Assembly (NCBI RefSeq): GCF_030163795.1
Contig: NZ_JASJOF010000001.1
Location: forward strand, 248,001-312,000
Source: Roseicyclus marinus
GTDB lineage: Bacteria; Pseudomonadota; Alphaproteobacteria; Rhodobacterales; Rhodobacteraceae
Direction of reading: 5' to 3'
DNA length: 64,000 nucleotides
Below are positions 15,757 to 25,532 of this stretch, piece after piece. The position numbers and the translations under genes were made by a program. Within the stretch, counting starts at the first letter, position 1. Each line of letters opens with the position of its first letter. The notes beneath the pieces were generated by a model. It was not told the origin of the DNA and made no database searches. It saw nothing but the letters and a program-made list of their open reading frames with translations.

Positions 15757-16640
15757 TGCTTGATGTCCATTGCGGAGCGCAGGCCGTCGCTGAGCATGTT
15801 GAAGGAGATCGAGGTGAGAAAGATCATCACGCCGGGCAGCGCCGCGAGCCACGGCTGGACGTAGATCGCATTGCGCAGCGTGTTCAGCATCAGACCCCAT
15901 TCCGGGTTGGGTGGGCTGACGCCCAGCCCCAGAAAGGACAGGCCCGCGGCAAGGATCATCGAAACCGAGATCAGGCTGGTCGCATAAACGAAGATCGGCC
16001 CTAGTACGTTGCCCAGAACATGGACCCGGACGATGGTGAAGGCAGAGGCGCCGCTGGCCACGGCGGCCTCGATGTATTCGAGCTTGCGCACGGAGGTGGT
16101 GACGCTTTCTGCGACGCGGGCGATGGGCGGGATGAAGACGACGGTGAGCGACAGGAGCCCGTTCAGGATGCCCGCCCCGAGCGCGCCCGAGATGGCGATG
16201 GCCAGAAGCACCGAGGGGAAGGCGTAAAACACGTCAAGCACGCGCATGATGATGGAATTGACCCAGCCGCCCGCGTAGCCCGCCGCGATGCCGATGGCCG
16301 AGCCGATGAGGAAGGCGATCAGGACGGGCGTGACGCCCATGAACAGCGACAGGCGCGCGCCGTAGATCAGGCGGCTGAGCATGTCGCGGCCCAGTTCGTC
16401 GGCGCCCAGCGGATAGCCTTCGCTGCCGATGGGGGACAGGCGGCGGATCATGGTGCCCTGAAACGGGTCTTGCGGCGCGACCCACGGGGCGAAGACCGCC
16501 ATCAGGATCATGCCACCCGCGACACAGGCGGCGGCGACGGCGACCTTGTCCCTGAGGAACCGCCGCCCCACGCCGCGCCAGTAGCCCTGCGGTTTGTCGG
16601 CGGTGGCCAGCGTATCGAAATCGGTCTGTGCGACGGCCAT
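15753..16640 (-). CDS. Peptide ABC transporter permease (DppC-like)
   Basis: 295 residues. Inner-membrane permease with the N-terminal OppC-N helix (about 35-55) and five further helices. The cytoplasmic EAA-type loop is seen at [21 protein letters not shown]. It pairs with the DppB-like permease three bases upstream. Confidence 0.92.
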   Translation of the reverse strand: MAVAQTDFDTLATADKPQGYWRGVGRRFLRDKVAVAAACVAGGMILMAVFAPWVAPQDPFQGTMIRRLSPIGSEGYPLGADELGRDMLSRLIYGARLSLFMGVTPVLIAFLIGSAIGIAAGYAGGWVNSIIMRVLDVFYAFPSVLLAIAISGALGAGILNGLLSLTVVFIPPIARVAESVTTSVRKLEYIEAAVASGASAFTIVRVHVLGNVLGPIFVYATSLISVSMILAAGLSFLGLGVSPPNPEWGLMLNTLRNAIYVQPWLAALPGVMIFLTSISFNMLSDGLRSAMDIKQ

Positions 16641-16643
16641 GGC

Positions 16644-17597
16644 TCAGCCCCTTTGCAGGCGCGGGTCGAGCGCCGATTGCACCACGTCGACGACGAGGTT
16701 CAGGATGACGAAGAACATCGCGAGCACGAGGATCGTGCCCTGCAACAGCGGCAGGTCGCGCTGGAAGATCGCCTGCCCCAGCAGAAAGCCGGTGCCGGGC
16801 CAGGAAAACACCGTCTCGATCAGGATGGAGCCGCCGAGCAGGTAGCCCAGTTGCAGGCCCATCACCGCCAGCGCGGTCGGTGCTGCATTCTTGATGACAT
16901 GGGCGAGCACTCCGCGGTCGAGCAGTCCCTTGGCGCGCAGGCCGGTGACGAATTCCTGTTGCAGGATATCGGCCACCAGTGCCCGAACCGTGCGCGCGAC
17001 GATGCCCATGGGGATCACCGACATGGTGACGGCGGGCAGGACGAGGTGGCGGAGGTGGTCCCAATCCCAGCTCCATTGGCTGGAGCCTCCGGGGCCCGCA
17101 CCGGTGGCGGGGAACCAGCCCAGTTCGACCGAGAAGACGATGACCAGCACCATCCCCAGCCAGTAATGCGGCACCGAGACGCCGACCACGGCCAGAGTCG
17201 AGGCGAGTTTGTCGATCCAGCTGTCGCGGAAGAAGCCCGCGACGAAGCCGAAGAGCCCTCCGAAGGTGAAGCCGATGATCGTGGCGGTCACGGCGAGGAT
17301 CAGCGTGTTGCCGACCGCGTTCATCACCTCGGAGGTGACGGGGCGACCGGTCGCGATGGAATTGCCCAGATCGCCCTGAAGCGCGCGGGAGAGCCAGCGG
17401 ATGAATTGTTCGGGATAGGACCGGTCGAAGCCGTAGATCGCCATCAGCTGCTGTTGCAGATCGACCGAAGCGTCGGGCGGCAGGATCGAGACGAGCGGAT
17501 CACCGGGCGAGATATGCACGAGCGCGAAGCACACCAGCGACACGCCCAGCATGATCGGGATAGTGTAGGCGATGCGGCGAAGCGTGAAGATCAGCAT
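16644..17597 (-). CDS. Peptide ABC transporter permease (DppB-like)
   Basis: 317 residues, six membrane helices. Typical DppB features: the start MLIFTLRRIAYTIPIMLGVS, the periplasmic loop with GDPL and GRPVTSEV, and the EAA-like loop FVTGLRAKGLLDRGVL. First permease gene after the binding-protein gene; a long hairpin lies between them. Confidence 0.92.
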   Translation of the reverse strand: MLIFTLRRIAYTIPIMLGVSLVCFALVHISPGDPLVSILPPDASVDLQQQLMAIYGFDRSYPEQFIRWLSRALQGDLGNSIATGRPVTSEVMNAVGNTLILAVTATIIGFTFGGLFGFVAGFFRDSWIDKLASTLAVVGVSVPHYWLGMVLVIVFSVELGWFPATGAGPGGSSQWSWDWDHLRHLVLPAVTMSVIPMGIVARTVRALVADILQQEFVTGLRAKGLLDRGVLAHVIKNAAPTALAVMGLQLGYLLGGSILIETVFSWPGTGFLLGQAIFQRDLPLLQGTILVLAMFFVILNLVVDVVQSALDPRLQRG

Positions 17598-17625
17598 GGG
17601 GCCCCCGGGGTCCAGAAACGGGAGA

Positions 17626-17659
17626 ACCGGCCGCCGCGGGAAGGGACGCGGCGGCCGGT
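17626..17659 (-). promoter_or_regulatory. Intercistronic mRNA hairpin after the binding-protein gene
   Basis: A perfect 13-base-pair inverted repeat (ACCGGCCGCCGCG with CGCGGCGGCCGGT, loop of eight) in the 76-base gap between the substrate-binding-protein gene and the first permease gene. No T run follows, so it is not a full terminator. Such hairpins protect upstream mRNA from 3' exonucleases and let the binding protein be made in excess of the permeases; that role is inferred. Confidence 0.6.
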
Positions 17660-17673
17660 CCGTATCGATGGCG

Positions 17674-19326
17674 TCAGTCGGCCATCGTCATGGGGGCGAT
17701 GTCGATGAACCAGCTCTTGGGCTGGACGACATTGCCGACAGCGGGAGACATGGCGCGCGGGCCCACGTCGTTTGCGACCCACAGGAAGGGCGCCTCTTCG
17801 ACCACGCGGGCGTGGAGGCGGGCAAGCGCCGCGTCACGCTCGGCCGCGTCGAAGGAGGTGCGGGCCTCGGCGATCAGGGCGTCGAATTCGTCATTGCCGA
17901 AATAGCCCCAGTTGTTCGACACCGGCGGGAAGGTCTGGGTCGAGACGAAGCGCACCATGGCGAAGAACGGGTCCATCGTGGCGAAGCTGACGTTGATCGC
18001 ATCCGCACCGCGCGATCCTTCGGACAGTGCGCCCTGCCGCCAATTGGTGAAGAGCGTGTTCCATTCGATCACGTCGAGCGTCACGTCGAAGAAGCAATCC
18101 GCAAGGCTTTGCTGGATGTATTCGTTCATGGTGACGGGCTGCATCTGACCCGAACCGGAGGCCGAGGTCTGGACCGTCACGGGGAGCGGGTTGCCGGGGC
18201 CGAAGCCCGCCTCTTCCATCAGGGCGCGGGCCGCGTCGGGATCGTAGGTGATCTCGAAGGACGGGTTGCCCCACCACGGATGCCCTTCGTTCACGGTGCC
18301 CTGCGGGATGCCCATGTAGCCGCCCAGAAGAACCTGCAATTCCTCGCGGTTCACGCAGAGGTTGGCGGCGTGACGCACACGACGGTCAAGCCAGGGCGAG
18401 TCTTCGGCGAAGGAGAATTGCCACGGCCAGACATGGGGCTGGGGGTTGGAATAGATCACGTTGCCCTCGGCCTCGATCCGGGGGATGGCATCGGGAGCGG
18501 GAGCCTCGATCCAGTCGACCTGACCGGACAGCAGCGCCGCGGTGCGGGCGTTGGCGTCGGGCAGCGGGATCAGGACCACGCGGTCGATCGTGGGCGTGCG
18601 CGCGGGATCCCAGTAATTGGGGTTGCGCACCATCTCGAAGCGTTCGCGCGGCACCAGAAGATCGCCCATGAAGGGGCCGGTGCCCGAGGGGTCGGCGGCA
18701 AAAGCCGTCCATGCAGCTGCGGCGCGTTCGGCCGGATCGGTGACGGAGGCGTCGACCGCATCGTAGAGCGCCTGCCAATGCGTGGGCGAGGCCATGAAGA
18801 GCATCGTCATGTTCAAGGGCAGGAAGGCGTCGGGCTGCGAGGTGACCAGTTCGACGGTGTAATCGTCGATCACGCTGGCCGAGCGCAGGGTCGGCATCCG
18901 CGAGGTCGTCGCGCCGACCTGATCGGGGGCGAAATGCGGGGCCTGATCGTTCAGGACCTTCTCCACGTTCCAGACCACGGCGGCGGCGTTGAAGGGCGAG
19001 CCATCGTGGAAGGTCACGCCCTCGCGGAGCGTGAAGGTCCAGCGGGTGGGATCGTCGGGGTTCACCGTCCATTCGGTGGCAAGGCCGGGGATGACGACGC
19101 TGGGGTCGGTTTCGGAGGACAGGTCCCAATGGGTGAGCGCGTCATACATCGGGATGCCGGTAAAGCGGTTGCCCTCGAAGCCTTGGTCGGGCTGACCCGA
19201 GGTGCGGGGGATATCGGCGGCGGTCATGCCGATGGTCAGGGTGGTTTGGGCCCAGGCGGGGGCTGCGACGGACAGTGTCGCGACGAGGGCGGCGGCGGCA
19301 GTCGTTCTCAATAGGGACGTGCGCAT
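17674..19326 (-). CDS. Peptide ABC transporter substrate-binding protein (family 5)
   Basis: 550 residues. A Sec signal peptide (1-26, ending APAWA) is followed by a family-5 solute-binding protein (DppA/OppA/GsiB type), with WTFTLREGVTFHDGSPFNA, the family's diagnostic segment, at about residues 93-113. Delivers peptides or peptide-like substrates to the permeases encoded downstream. First gene of the operon; it diverges from the GntR regulator gene at 19612, with GTATAC/GCATAC sites in the spacer. The substrate is not readable; the operon's racemase hints at non-standard or D-amino-acid-containing compounds. Confidence 0.92.
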   Translation of the reverse strand: MRTSLLRTTAAAALVATLSVAAPAWAQTTLTIGMTAADIPRTSGQPDQGFEGNRFTGIPMYDALTHWDLSSETDPSVVIPGLATEWTVNPDDPTRWTFTLREGVTFHDGSPFNAAAVVWNVEKVLNDQAPHFAPDQVGATTSRMPTLRSASVIDDYTVELVTSQPDAFLPLNMTMLFMASPTHWQALYDAVDASVTDPAERAAAAWTAFAADPSGTGPFMGDLLVPRERFEMVRNPNYWDPARTPTIDRVVLIPLPDANARTAALLSGQVDWIEAPAPDAIPRIEAEGNVIYSNPQPHVWPWQFSFAEDSPWLDRRVRHAANLCVNREELQVLLGGYMGIPQGTVNEGHPWWGNPSFEITYDPDAARALMEEAGFGPGNPLPVTVQTSASGSGQMQPVTMNEYIQQSLADCFFDVTLDVIEWNTLFTNWRQGALSEGSRGADAINVSFATMDPFFAMVRFVSTQTFPPVSNNWGYFGNDEFDALIAEARTSFDAAERDAALARLHARVVEEAPFLWVANDVGPRAMSPAVGNVVQPKSWFIDIAPMTMAD

Positions 19327-19428
19327 GGTCTACTCCTGTTGGTGTCGATCGGCCCACCGGAAGCAACCGGAGTGCTGATCGGATAAGAGGCGGCATCGAC
19401 AGATTGGGCGACACGTTTTCGATTTTTG

Positions 19429-19456
19429 GTATACAATTTAATTCAATCTTGCATAC
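19429..19456. promoter_or_regulatory. Candidate GntR operator pair
   Basis: GTATACAA (19429-19436) and TTGCATAC (19449-19456) in inverted orientation, 100-130 bases upstream of the binding-protein gene and in an AT-rich pocket. FCD-type GntR regulators commonly bind TTGTATAC-like sequences. The same octamer recurs at 19577 and before the second GntR gene (50473). Confidence 0.4.
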
Positions 19457-19576
19457 TTAGCCCTATTTTTGTGCAGAAAATTTGGGCATTAGCCTGAAAT
19501 AGCATCTCCCTTGGAACAGATTTGGGGTCTGAGGGCGCATCGGCCGGGAGCAAGTGGCGACAAAATGAGATTCGGA

Positions 19577-19586
19577 TTGCATACAA
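19577..19586. promoter_or_regulatory. Candidate GntR operator, proximal copy
   Basis: TTGCATACAA, 26 bases before the GntR start codon, matching both half-sites of the distal pair. Its position suits autorepression. Confidence 0.35.
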
Positions 19587-19611
19587 CCCTGCGCTGCAGC
19601 ATACGGGCCGC

Positions 19612-20325
19612 ATGAAACACGACATGGAGTTCGAGGACGAGCGCGACCGGAACGTCGGTCGGGCCAACCCCGTTTTCATCGGGGTGGAACGTGCGATCCA
19701 TGAACATCGGCTGCCGCCGGGCACGCGCCTGGCCGAGGCGGAATTGTGCGAAATCTACGGTGTGTCGCGCACGATCGTGCGGGCCGGGCTGCAGGCGCTG
19801 ACCCATAGCCAGCTTGTGACGATGGTGCCCAACCGGGGCGCAAGTGTCGCCAAGCCGACCCCCGCCGATGCGCAGGAAGTATTCGAAGCGCGCGAATTGA
19901 TCGAGCCACGTACCGCCCGCGAGGCTGCGCGTCATGCCACGCGGGATGACATCGCGCTGCTGCTCCAGCATAGCGCGGAGGAGCACAAGGCGCTGGACGC
20001 CCGTGAATACGGCCGGTCGCTGCGGCTCTCGGGCCTGTTCCATGTCGAGATCGCGCGGATTTCGGGGCAAAAGACCCTGCTGGGTTTCGTTGACCAGCTC
20101 GTGTCCCGCTCGGCATTGATCATTGCGCTCTATTGGCACCGCGAACGGGCGCGCTGCGACAGCCATCACCACGAGCGGTTGATCGACGCCATTGCCGCGG
20201 GCAAGCCCGATGAGGCCGAAACGCTGATGCGCTCGCATTTGATCGACATCCATACCGCGCTCGATTTCCGCGAGGACGGCGACACGCAGCAAAGCCTGCG
20301 AGACAGGTTGTTGGGCGGGGAGTGA
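19612..20325 (+). CDS. GntR-family regulator (FCD subfamily)
   Basis: 237 residues. The N-terminal winged helix (about 20-75: HRLPPGTRLAEAELCEIYGV, then SRTIVRAGLQAL) and C-terminal all-helical FCD ligand domain (about 90-225, with EARELIEPRTAREAA and the metal-binding His pattern FHVEIA...HHERLIDAI) are clear. FCD regulators usually sense an organic acid or amino-acid-type effector. Start at 19612; the ATG at 19624 is possible. Divergent from the peptide transporter operon, which it probably controls. Converges on the NnrU-like gene. Confidence 0.88.
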   Translation: MKHDMEFEDERDRNVGRANPVFIGVERAIHEHRLPPGTRLAEAELCEIYGVSRTIVRAGLQALTHSQLVTMVPNRGASVAKPTPADAQEVFEARELIEPRTAREAARHATRDDIALLLQHSAEEHKALDAREYGRSLRLSGLFHVEIARISGQKTLLGFVDQLVSRSALIIALYWHRERARCDSHHHERLIDAIAAGKPDEAETLMRSHLIDIHTALDFREDGDTQQSLRDRLLGGE

Positions 20326-20352
20326 TCCGCCCCTAAAGAGCTTCGGGAATGT

Positions 20353-21201
20353 CTAGGTGCCAGGCTTGGGGGTATCGCCTTGCCGGGCGGCTGAACGCCG
20401 TCTGCCGGGCGTCAGCCTTGGCAGGGCGTAGGGCACGCGAGCGCGGTAGCGGTGGAACCTGTCGCCATAGCGCGCGTCAAAGCGGCGTTCCTTCAGGCGC
20501 GGCGCGAACAGGCAATAGGCCGTGTAGCTGGTGGCAAGCGCCAATTGGTCGGGTGTCCAGACGGGCACTGTCCATAACGTCAGGGCAAAAGCCATGTAGA
20601 TCGGTTGCCGGATGACGCGGAAAAGGCCGAGTGTCGGCATGTCCGGAAAGACCGGGCGCCGCCGCGCCAAGAGCGACATCCACCCCAGCGCGCCCGATTG
20701 CACCTCGGCCCCGGCGTCGAAACTGGCCTTCATCAAGATGAGCCAACTGGCGGCATAGGCGGTGGAGATCGCCCAGAAGGCTGCGCCCTCGGCCCGCCAC
20801 CACACGATCCCCGACGGGGTCCAGAGCGTGAAAAGTGCCAGCAACTGCGCCGAGGCGATGATCGCGTAGGTGGTTGTGGACAGTGTACCGCCATGCGGGC
20901 CGGGCACCAGCCGCGCGAGCACGCGGCCGCCGCGCCGTGTCAGGAGGAACGAGTGAACCAGCGGGAATTGCGCGATCAGGGCGGCATTGGCGAGCGCGGC
21001 CCATGGCCAAGGCACGGTGCCAAAGCTCTGGCTGAGGCCGAAGAACATGGCCACGATCATGGCGAGGACGGCGGCGGCGAAGATCGCGTGGCACAAAAGC
21101 CCAAAGCCGAGCGCCAAGGCGATGCGGCCCGATCCGGGCGGAGGTTTCAGCGCCGCCGCGATCAGTGCGACAAGGCGCGCAATGCGCGGATCGTCCATCA
21201 T
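20353..21201 (-). CDS. NnrU/isoprenylcysteine methyltransferase-like membrane protein
   Basis: 282 residues with five or six membrane helices. The segment FRVIRQPIYMAFALTLWT and the ending KERRFDARYGDRFHRYRARV match the methyltransferase-type membrane proteins (PEMT/ICMT/NnrU group), where the RxPxY-like motif and the terminal E-R-Y region bind the methyl donor in true methyltransferases. Actual activity is uncertain. The ATG at 21201 overlaps the stop of the upstream FAD-protein gene. Confidence 0.65.
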   Translation of the reverse strand: MMDDPRIARLVALIAAALKPPPGSGRIALALGFGLLCHAIFAAAVLAMIVAMFFGLSQSFGTVPWPWAALANAALIAQFPLVHSFLLTRRGGRVLARLVPGPHGGTLSTTTYAIIASAQLLALFTLWTPSGIVWWRAEGAAFWAISTAYAASWLILMKASFDAGAEVQSGALGWMSLLARRRPVFPDMPTLGLFRVIRQPIYMAFALTLWTVPVWTPDQLALATSYTAYCLFAPRLKERRFDARYGDRFHRYRARVPYALPRLTPGRRRSAARQGDTPKPGT

Positions 21202-22133
21202 CCCATGGCGCCCAGCAAGGCATCGGCGGCGGCGCGCCCGCTGATCCATGCGTCTTCTACGCGGGGGCCGAGGCACCAGTCGCCTGCGAGATGCAGGGTG
21301 TTGCAGGCGCTCGCAAGGCTGGACCGTCCAAGGGGGACGGTGACGCGCGCGTAGCGCCAGCGGTGGCCCACGGCGTGGCGCACGCGGGCGGGGTCGGCCC
21401 CCAGCCGGTCGCAAAGAAGGGGCAGGAGCAGTGCGGCGATGCCCGCCGGATCAAGGTCCAGATGCGCCCGGCTGAGGCAAGGGGCGGCTTGGGCGACCCA
21501 TGCGGGGAGCATGTTGGCCGGGCGTCCGGGTTTTGCACTGTCTTGCGCGATCCAAGGCAGGACATCGTCCGAGTCTAGACGGCTGGTGAAAGGAGCAGGG
21601 GCGTCGGTCACGGCCATCAGGGTCAGGCAGGGATCATAACGCACCGGGGCCAGCAGCGGCACAAGCGGGTCATCCGCGCCGATCAGGGCCGCGACCTGCG
21701 GCGCAGGGATGGCCACGATCACATGGGCGGCGTGGTGATCGGATCCGGCCAGTTGCAGGTGCCAGCCGGTCGCGTCCCGGCGGAGCGCGCGAACCTCGGA
21801 CCCCTGCCGGATATCGAGGCCATCGCCCATTGCCTTGGCCAGCGCCGACATGCCGGGCTGGCCCACGATCCGGTCGTGGCGCGCGTCATCGGGCCAGCGG
21901 GCCGCAGACCCCCGGGCAAGGAAATCGTCGAGACAAGCGGCGAAGGCGGTGTCGCGCGCGGTGACATATTGCGCGCCATGGTCGAACTGGACCCCGTCGC
22001 CGCGCCGCGTGGCGACGCGCCCGCCGATGCCCCGGCCCTTGTCGAAGATGACAGGTGCATGGCCCGCCGCGGCCAACCTGCGCGCTGCGGCAAGGCCCGC
22101 GATGCCCGATCCGATGATGGCGATGTCGATCAT
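21198..22133 (-). CDS. Renalase-like FAD-dependent oxidoreductase
   Basis: 311 residues. The N-terminal dinucleotide fold has GSGIAGLAAARRL, then FDKGRGIGGRVATRR, and the C-terminal FAD contact is LAGDWCLGPRVEDAWISG. This pattern matches bacterial renalase-like/amine-oxidase-type flavoproteins. Substrate unknown; bacterial renalases oxidise misformed dihydronicotinamide isomers, which is a possibility here. Translationally coupled to the membrane protein that follows. Confidence 0.8.
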   Translation of the reverse strand: MIDIAIIGSGIAGLAAARRLAAAGHAPVIFDKGRGIGGRVATRRGDGVQFDHGAQYVTARDTAFAACLDDFLARGSAARWPDDARHDRIVGQPGMSALAKAMGDGLDIRQGSEVRALRRDATGWHLQLAGSDHHAAHVIVAIPAPQVAALIGADDPLVPLLAPVRYDPCLTLMAVTDAPAPFTSRLDSDDVLPWIAQDSAKPGRPANMLPAWVAQAAPCLSRAHLDLDPAGIAALLLPLLCDRLGADPARVRHAVGHRWRYARVTVPLGRSSLASACNTLHLAGDWCLGPRVEDAWISGRAAADALLGAMG

Positions 22134-22239
22134 GCCGCGCGCCCCGTCTGTGCAACGGCCTAGCTGTGGCGATAGTGGGCCGGATCAACGGGATGCGACG
22201 GCTTGTCCGCGCGGGGGCCGAACAGGTCGCGTGGGACGT

Positions 22240-24891
22240 TCAGGCGCCGGCCGTTCTGAGGGCGCGTGGCAGATAGGGCCCTCTTGTGACGGCATCCGAC
22301 CGGGTCCACGCGACGAATTCGTCGGTCGTCAGGGGATGGGCGTAGAAATACCCCTGCAGGAAGTCGGCACCGAGGCCGACCATCATGTCGACAGCCTGAG
22401 GTGTTTCGACGCCTTCGGCGATGATTGCGATCTTCAACCGGCTGCACAGTTCCGAGATGGTGATCAGGAAGGCTGAGGGGCCCTTGCCGTCGGCAGTGCC
22501 TTCGATCACGAGGCGTTTGTCGATCTTGACGTAATCGGGATTGAGCTCGAGCAGGGTCGTGAGCGAGGCATGGCCGGATCCGAAATCATCGACGGCGAAC
22601 TTGATGCCGAGATCGCGTAGCGCCTTGATGCGGTCGAGGATTTCCTTGTTTGTGCAGCTGAAATCGGTGACTTCGAGCAATTCGAAGATCAATTCCCCGC
22701 CATGTTTGGGAAGGGCTACGACATCGTCCATCAAGCCGGGACTGATGAGGCGGTCGATGCTGATGTTCAGGGACAGGCTCGGCAGAACGATCCCCTGCCG
22801 CGCGAGGGCATCAGCCGCTTCCATCGCCTTCCCGAGCACCACGGTGTCGAGGTCGTTCATCAGCCCGACATCGGTTGCGATGTGCAGGAATTCGGGCGGC
22901 GTCATTTCACCCCTCACCGGATGCCACCAGCGCATCAGAACCTCGGCTCCGGCCAGTTTTCCGGTCCGGGTGCAGATCTGCGGTTGCAGACGGATGCCGA
23001 TCTGTCCCTGTTCGATGGCGACATTGAGTTCGTCGGCCAACGTCTTCTTTTCCTGTGAGCGCAGGCGCATTTCGGCGGTGAAGACCTGGAACTGGTTCCG
23101 CCCGGCGTTCTTGGCGTCGTAAAGGGCGATATCGGCGTCCTCAAGCAGCCTGTGGGCCGACGACACCGGGCCGATGGCCAGCCCGATGCTGACCGAATAG
23201 CGTATCGTCTTGTCCTTGAAGGGCACCGGTTCACGGCAGAGTTCGAGAATGCGATCGCTCATTTCCAGGGCGTGGTCCGCGATCTCGGGGCCGCTCAGAA
23301 TCAAGGCGAATTCGTCGCCGCCGATGCGCGCGACATAGCCGTCGGGACCAACAAGCGCGGTCATCTTTGCGGCGAGGACCTGAAGCAGGTGATCGCCACC
23401 CGTGTGGCCCATCACATCGTTGATCAGTTTGTAGTGATCGATATCGAGCAACAGGATGGCGATCGGCATGTCGGGGTCGTTGCTTTTGCCCAAAGCGTCG
23501 ACATGGTTGTAGAAGCCGCGGCGGTTGCCGATGCCGGTCAGCGCATCATGCGAGGCGTCCTTTTCGATTTGCGCGAGGGCGGATTTCAGCGCGTTCTCGC
23601 GGCTGATTTCGCGGGTCACGTCGTAGTTGACGCCGATCATGTGTTCTGAGCGCCCGTTCGGACCCTTGCCGATGCTGGCATGGGAGCGCAGCGTCCGTTC
23701 CTCGCCGTTCGGGGTACGGATGCGGAATTCCTCGATGAAATCCTTGCCGGTCCTGACCGAGTCCTTGAACCTATCGAGCACGCGGTCGAGATCGTCGGGA
23801 TGCACCAGTTGCGCCCAGTTCTCGCTGCTGTCGCCGAAGGTCTCCGGGTCGGTGCCGTAATGCTGGTGCATCAAGGAATCCCAGACCAGTTTTCCGGTCG
23901 AAATCTCCAGATCCCAGACCCCGATGCCACCGGAACTCGTCGCAAGCCGCTGCCGTTCCTGAAGCACCCGCAACCTCGCCGCGTCCGCGCGCACCCATTG
24001 CAGGACGACGCGCCCGCGCAGGAAGATAATCATCAAAAAGGCCGCAATCGCCGCTGTGAGAGCGCCCACGACGCGGCCCTCGGTGACCGCCTCGTTGTGG
24101 ATGTCGTCAGTCCGGCGCGATGCGATGACCCCGAGCGAGGCGTAATTGGTGCCCGAGAGGAAAGCGGTCTGACCTGCAACGGGTATTCTGCCGAGCGTGT
24201 GATCGTTTTCGACCGAAATCCCGGCGAGCATGTCGCGGTCGATGGTTTCGTTCGGTTCGATCAGCAGATCCTCGGGCTGCAGGGCGAAGACCTCGCCCGT
24301 GTCCATCCCGATGAGATGGACATTTGTTTCGGCCCCAAGCGTCTGCCAGTCGACAGGGTTGAAATACTCGGCTTGGACGCTGGCGGTCACGACACCGCGG
24401 ACAATCTGATCGGCATCGCGGATCGGGGCGCTGACCGGCAGCACCCATTGCCCGTCGAAGGTGGACACGATCGGCGATCCGACGAAATAGAGCGGGGACC
24501 GGCCGGACATGACTTCGGAGAAATATCCGCGGAAAGCCACGTTTGTCCCGACCGCCGCGCCGTCGCGGCGCAGGTCCGCGACGATGACGCCGGTCGGATC
24601 GATGACGAGGACGGTTCGGAAATCCAGCCATTCGCCCTGAACCGTAGGCCAAAAGACTTCGGCGCTGCCGGAAATGTCGTCGGGGTCGATGTTGGAGGCC
24701 ACGGTGGTCACGGCCAGCCGAAGGTTGCGGATGAGCAGTTCGACCGTATCAGCGGCGAGCAGGGTATCGCGCTCGAGATCGGCGATGATCGCGGCCTCGG
24801 TGGTCCGGGAATGGTTGAAGCCGACCCCGGTGCCGACGATGCCGCCAAAGATCAGGCTGGCCAAAGCGGCTGTTGCGAGGTTGCGGATCAT
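22240..24891 (-). CDS. Cache-PAS-GGDEF-EAL cyclic-di-GMP protein
   Basis: 883 residues. A membrane helix (about 5-25), a periplasmic dCache-like sensor (about 40-270), a second helix (about 275-297), a PAS domain (about 320-440, SSGGIGVWDLEI), a GGDEF domain (about 445-605) with intact RIGGDEF, and an EAL domain (about 620-870). In the EAL domain the signature reads EVL, a tolerated variant, and DDFGSGH, VKID and EGVET are all kept, so phosphodiesterase activity is plausible. The periplasmic sensor probably sets the balance of c-di-GMP synthesis and breakdown. Start at 24891 preferred over 24915. Confidence 0.9.
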   Translation of the reverse strand: MIRNLATAALASLIFGGIVGTGVGFNHSRTTEAAIIADLERDTLLAADTVELLIRNLRLAVTTVASNIDPDDISGSAEVFWPTVQGEWLDFRTVLVIDPTGVIVADLRRDGAAVGTNVAFRGYFSEVMSGRSPLYFVGSPIVSTFDGQWVLPVSAPIRDADQIVRGVVTASVQAEYFNPVDWQTLGAETNVHLIGMDTGEVFALQPEDLLIEPNETIDRDMLAGISVENDHTLGRIPVAGQTAFLSGTNYASLGVIASRRTDDIHNEAVTEGRVVGALTAAIAAFLMIIFLRGRVVLQWVRADAARLRVLQERQRLATSSGGIGVWDLEISTGKLVWDSLMHQHYGTDPETFGDSSENWAQLVHPDDLDRVLDRFKDSVRTGKDFIEEFRIRTPNGEERTLRSHASIGKGPNGRSEHMIGVNYDVTREISRENALKSALAQIEKDASHDALTGIGNRRGFYNHVDALGKSNDPDMPIAILLLDIDHYKLINDVMGHTGGDHLLQVLAAKMTALVGPDGYVARIGGDEFALILSGPEIADHALEMSDRILELCREPVPFKDKTIRYSVSIGLAIGPVSSAHRLLEDADIALYDAKNAGRNQFQVFTAEMRLRSQEKKTLADELNVAIEQGQIGIRLQPQICTRTGKLAGAEVLMRWWHPVRGEMTPPEFLHIATDVGLMNDLDTVVLGKAMEAADALARQGIVLPSLSLNISIDRLISPGLMDDVVALPKHGGELIFELLEVTDFSCTNKEILDRIKALRDLGIKFAVDDFGSGHASLTTLLELNPDYVKIDKRLVIEGTADGKGPSAFLITISELCSRLKIAIIAEGVETPQAVDMMVGLGADFLQGYFYAHPLTTDEFVAWTRSDAVTRGPYLPRALRTAGA

Positions 24892-25532
24892 GGCTGGCTG
24901 CCCCGAGGCAAGCATCCGCCGTCGCGCCGGGCGCAGGGACGGTTAGGGGATGGCATGCACCTATCGGGTACCGTGCGACGCGCTGCCAAGATGGCGGAAA
25001 CCCTGTTCGCATCCGGGGCACGCATATCGTGGTCTTCCTTTCCTGCGGCCTGACCGCAGCGGGGAATTGATATGACCGAGCCGCGTCGAGCCCTTGTTGC
25101 GATACAGGCGTTACCACCTATGCAGAAAGCCAACGCTCGCTTTCCGCCGCTAAACATATTTCAAAATCACGGCGCAGTATCGGCGACTGTGTCAACGCAA
25201 GAAAACCAAAAGGCTTAACACCCTCCGTAACCGCAATTGTCTTTAGTTAGCAGGTTCAAGCCAGAAAGCGAAAGAGAAACGGTAGCAACAAATTCGGGAA
25301 TGCGTTGCACCAGACTTTGAAGGCCATTCTGTCAAAGGCTTTTCAAAAGAGGCCGTCCAAACGTTCTATTTCCAAACCGTGGTTTAATTCAAGAAAACTT
25401 AAAAATGGGATTTGAAACTTTGGATGGGCTTTCGCGAATGTACGCCTGAGTACCGACTTGGTCGGCGCAGCCCGAATGGCGGGCAGGTCGGGCGGCCACC
25501 ATCGAAGCCGGAGGCCCGCTGTCGGGACCTCG
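24892..25532. other. 641-base intergenic stretch, AT-rich in the middle
   Basis: The segment from about 25130 to 25430 is clearly poorer in GC than its surroundings. The best small open frame is 25072-25218 on the plus strand (48 residues, starts MTEPRRALVA, with GGGGA six bases before the ATG), not recognised and of low confidence. The rest presumably holds the promoter of the c-di-GMP gene and the 3' end of the B12 transporter operon; I see no clear terminator. Confidence 0.4.

Noticed and set aside
16020-17708. A 562-codon plus-strand frame across the two peptide permease genes
   Set aside because: Composition is Asp/Arg/Gly/His-rich without any hydrophobic segments or motifs. The minus strand has two well-conserved permeases.
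23680-25053. A 457-codon plus-strand frame opposite the cache-PAS-GGDEF-EAL gene
   Set aside because: It mirrors the periplasmic and PAS parts of the real gene and has no family features.
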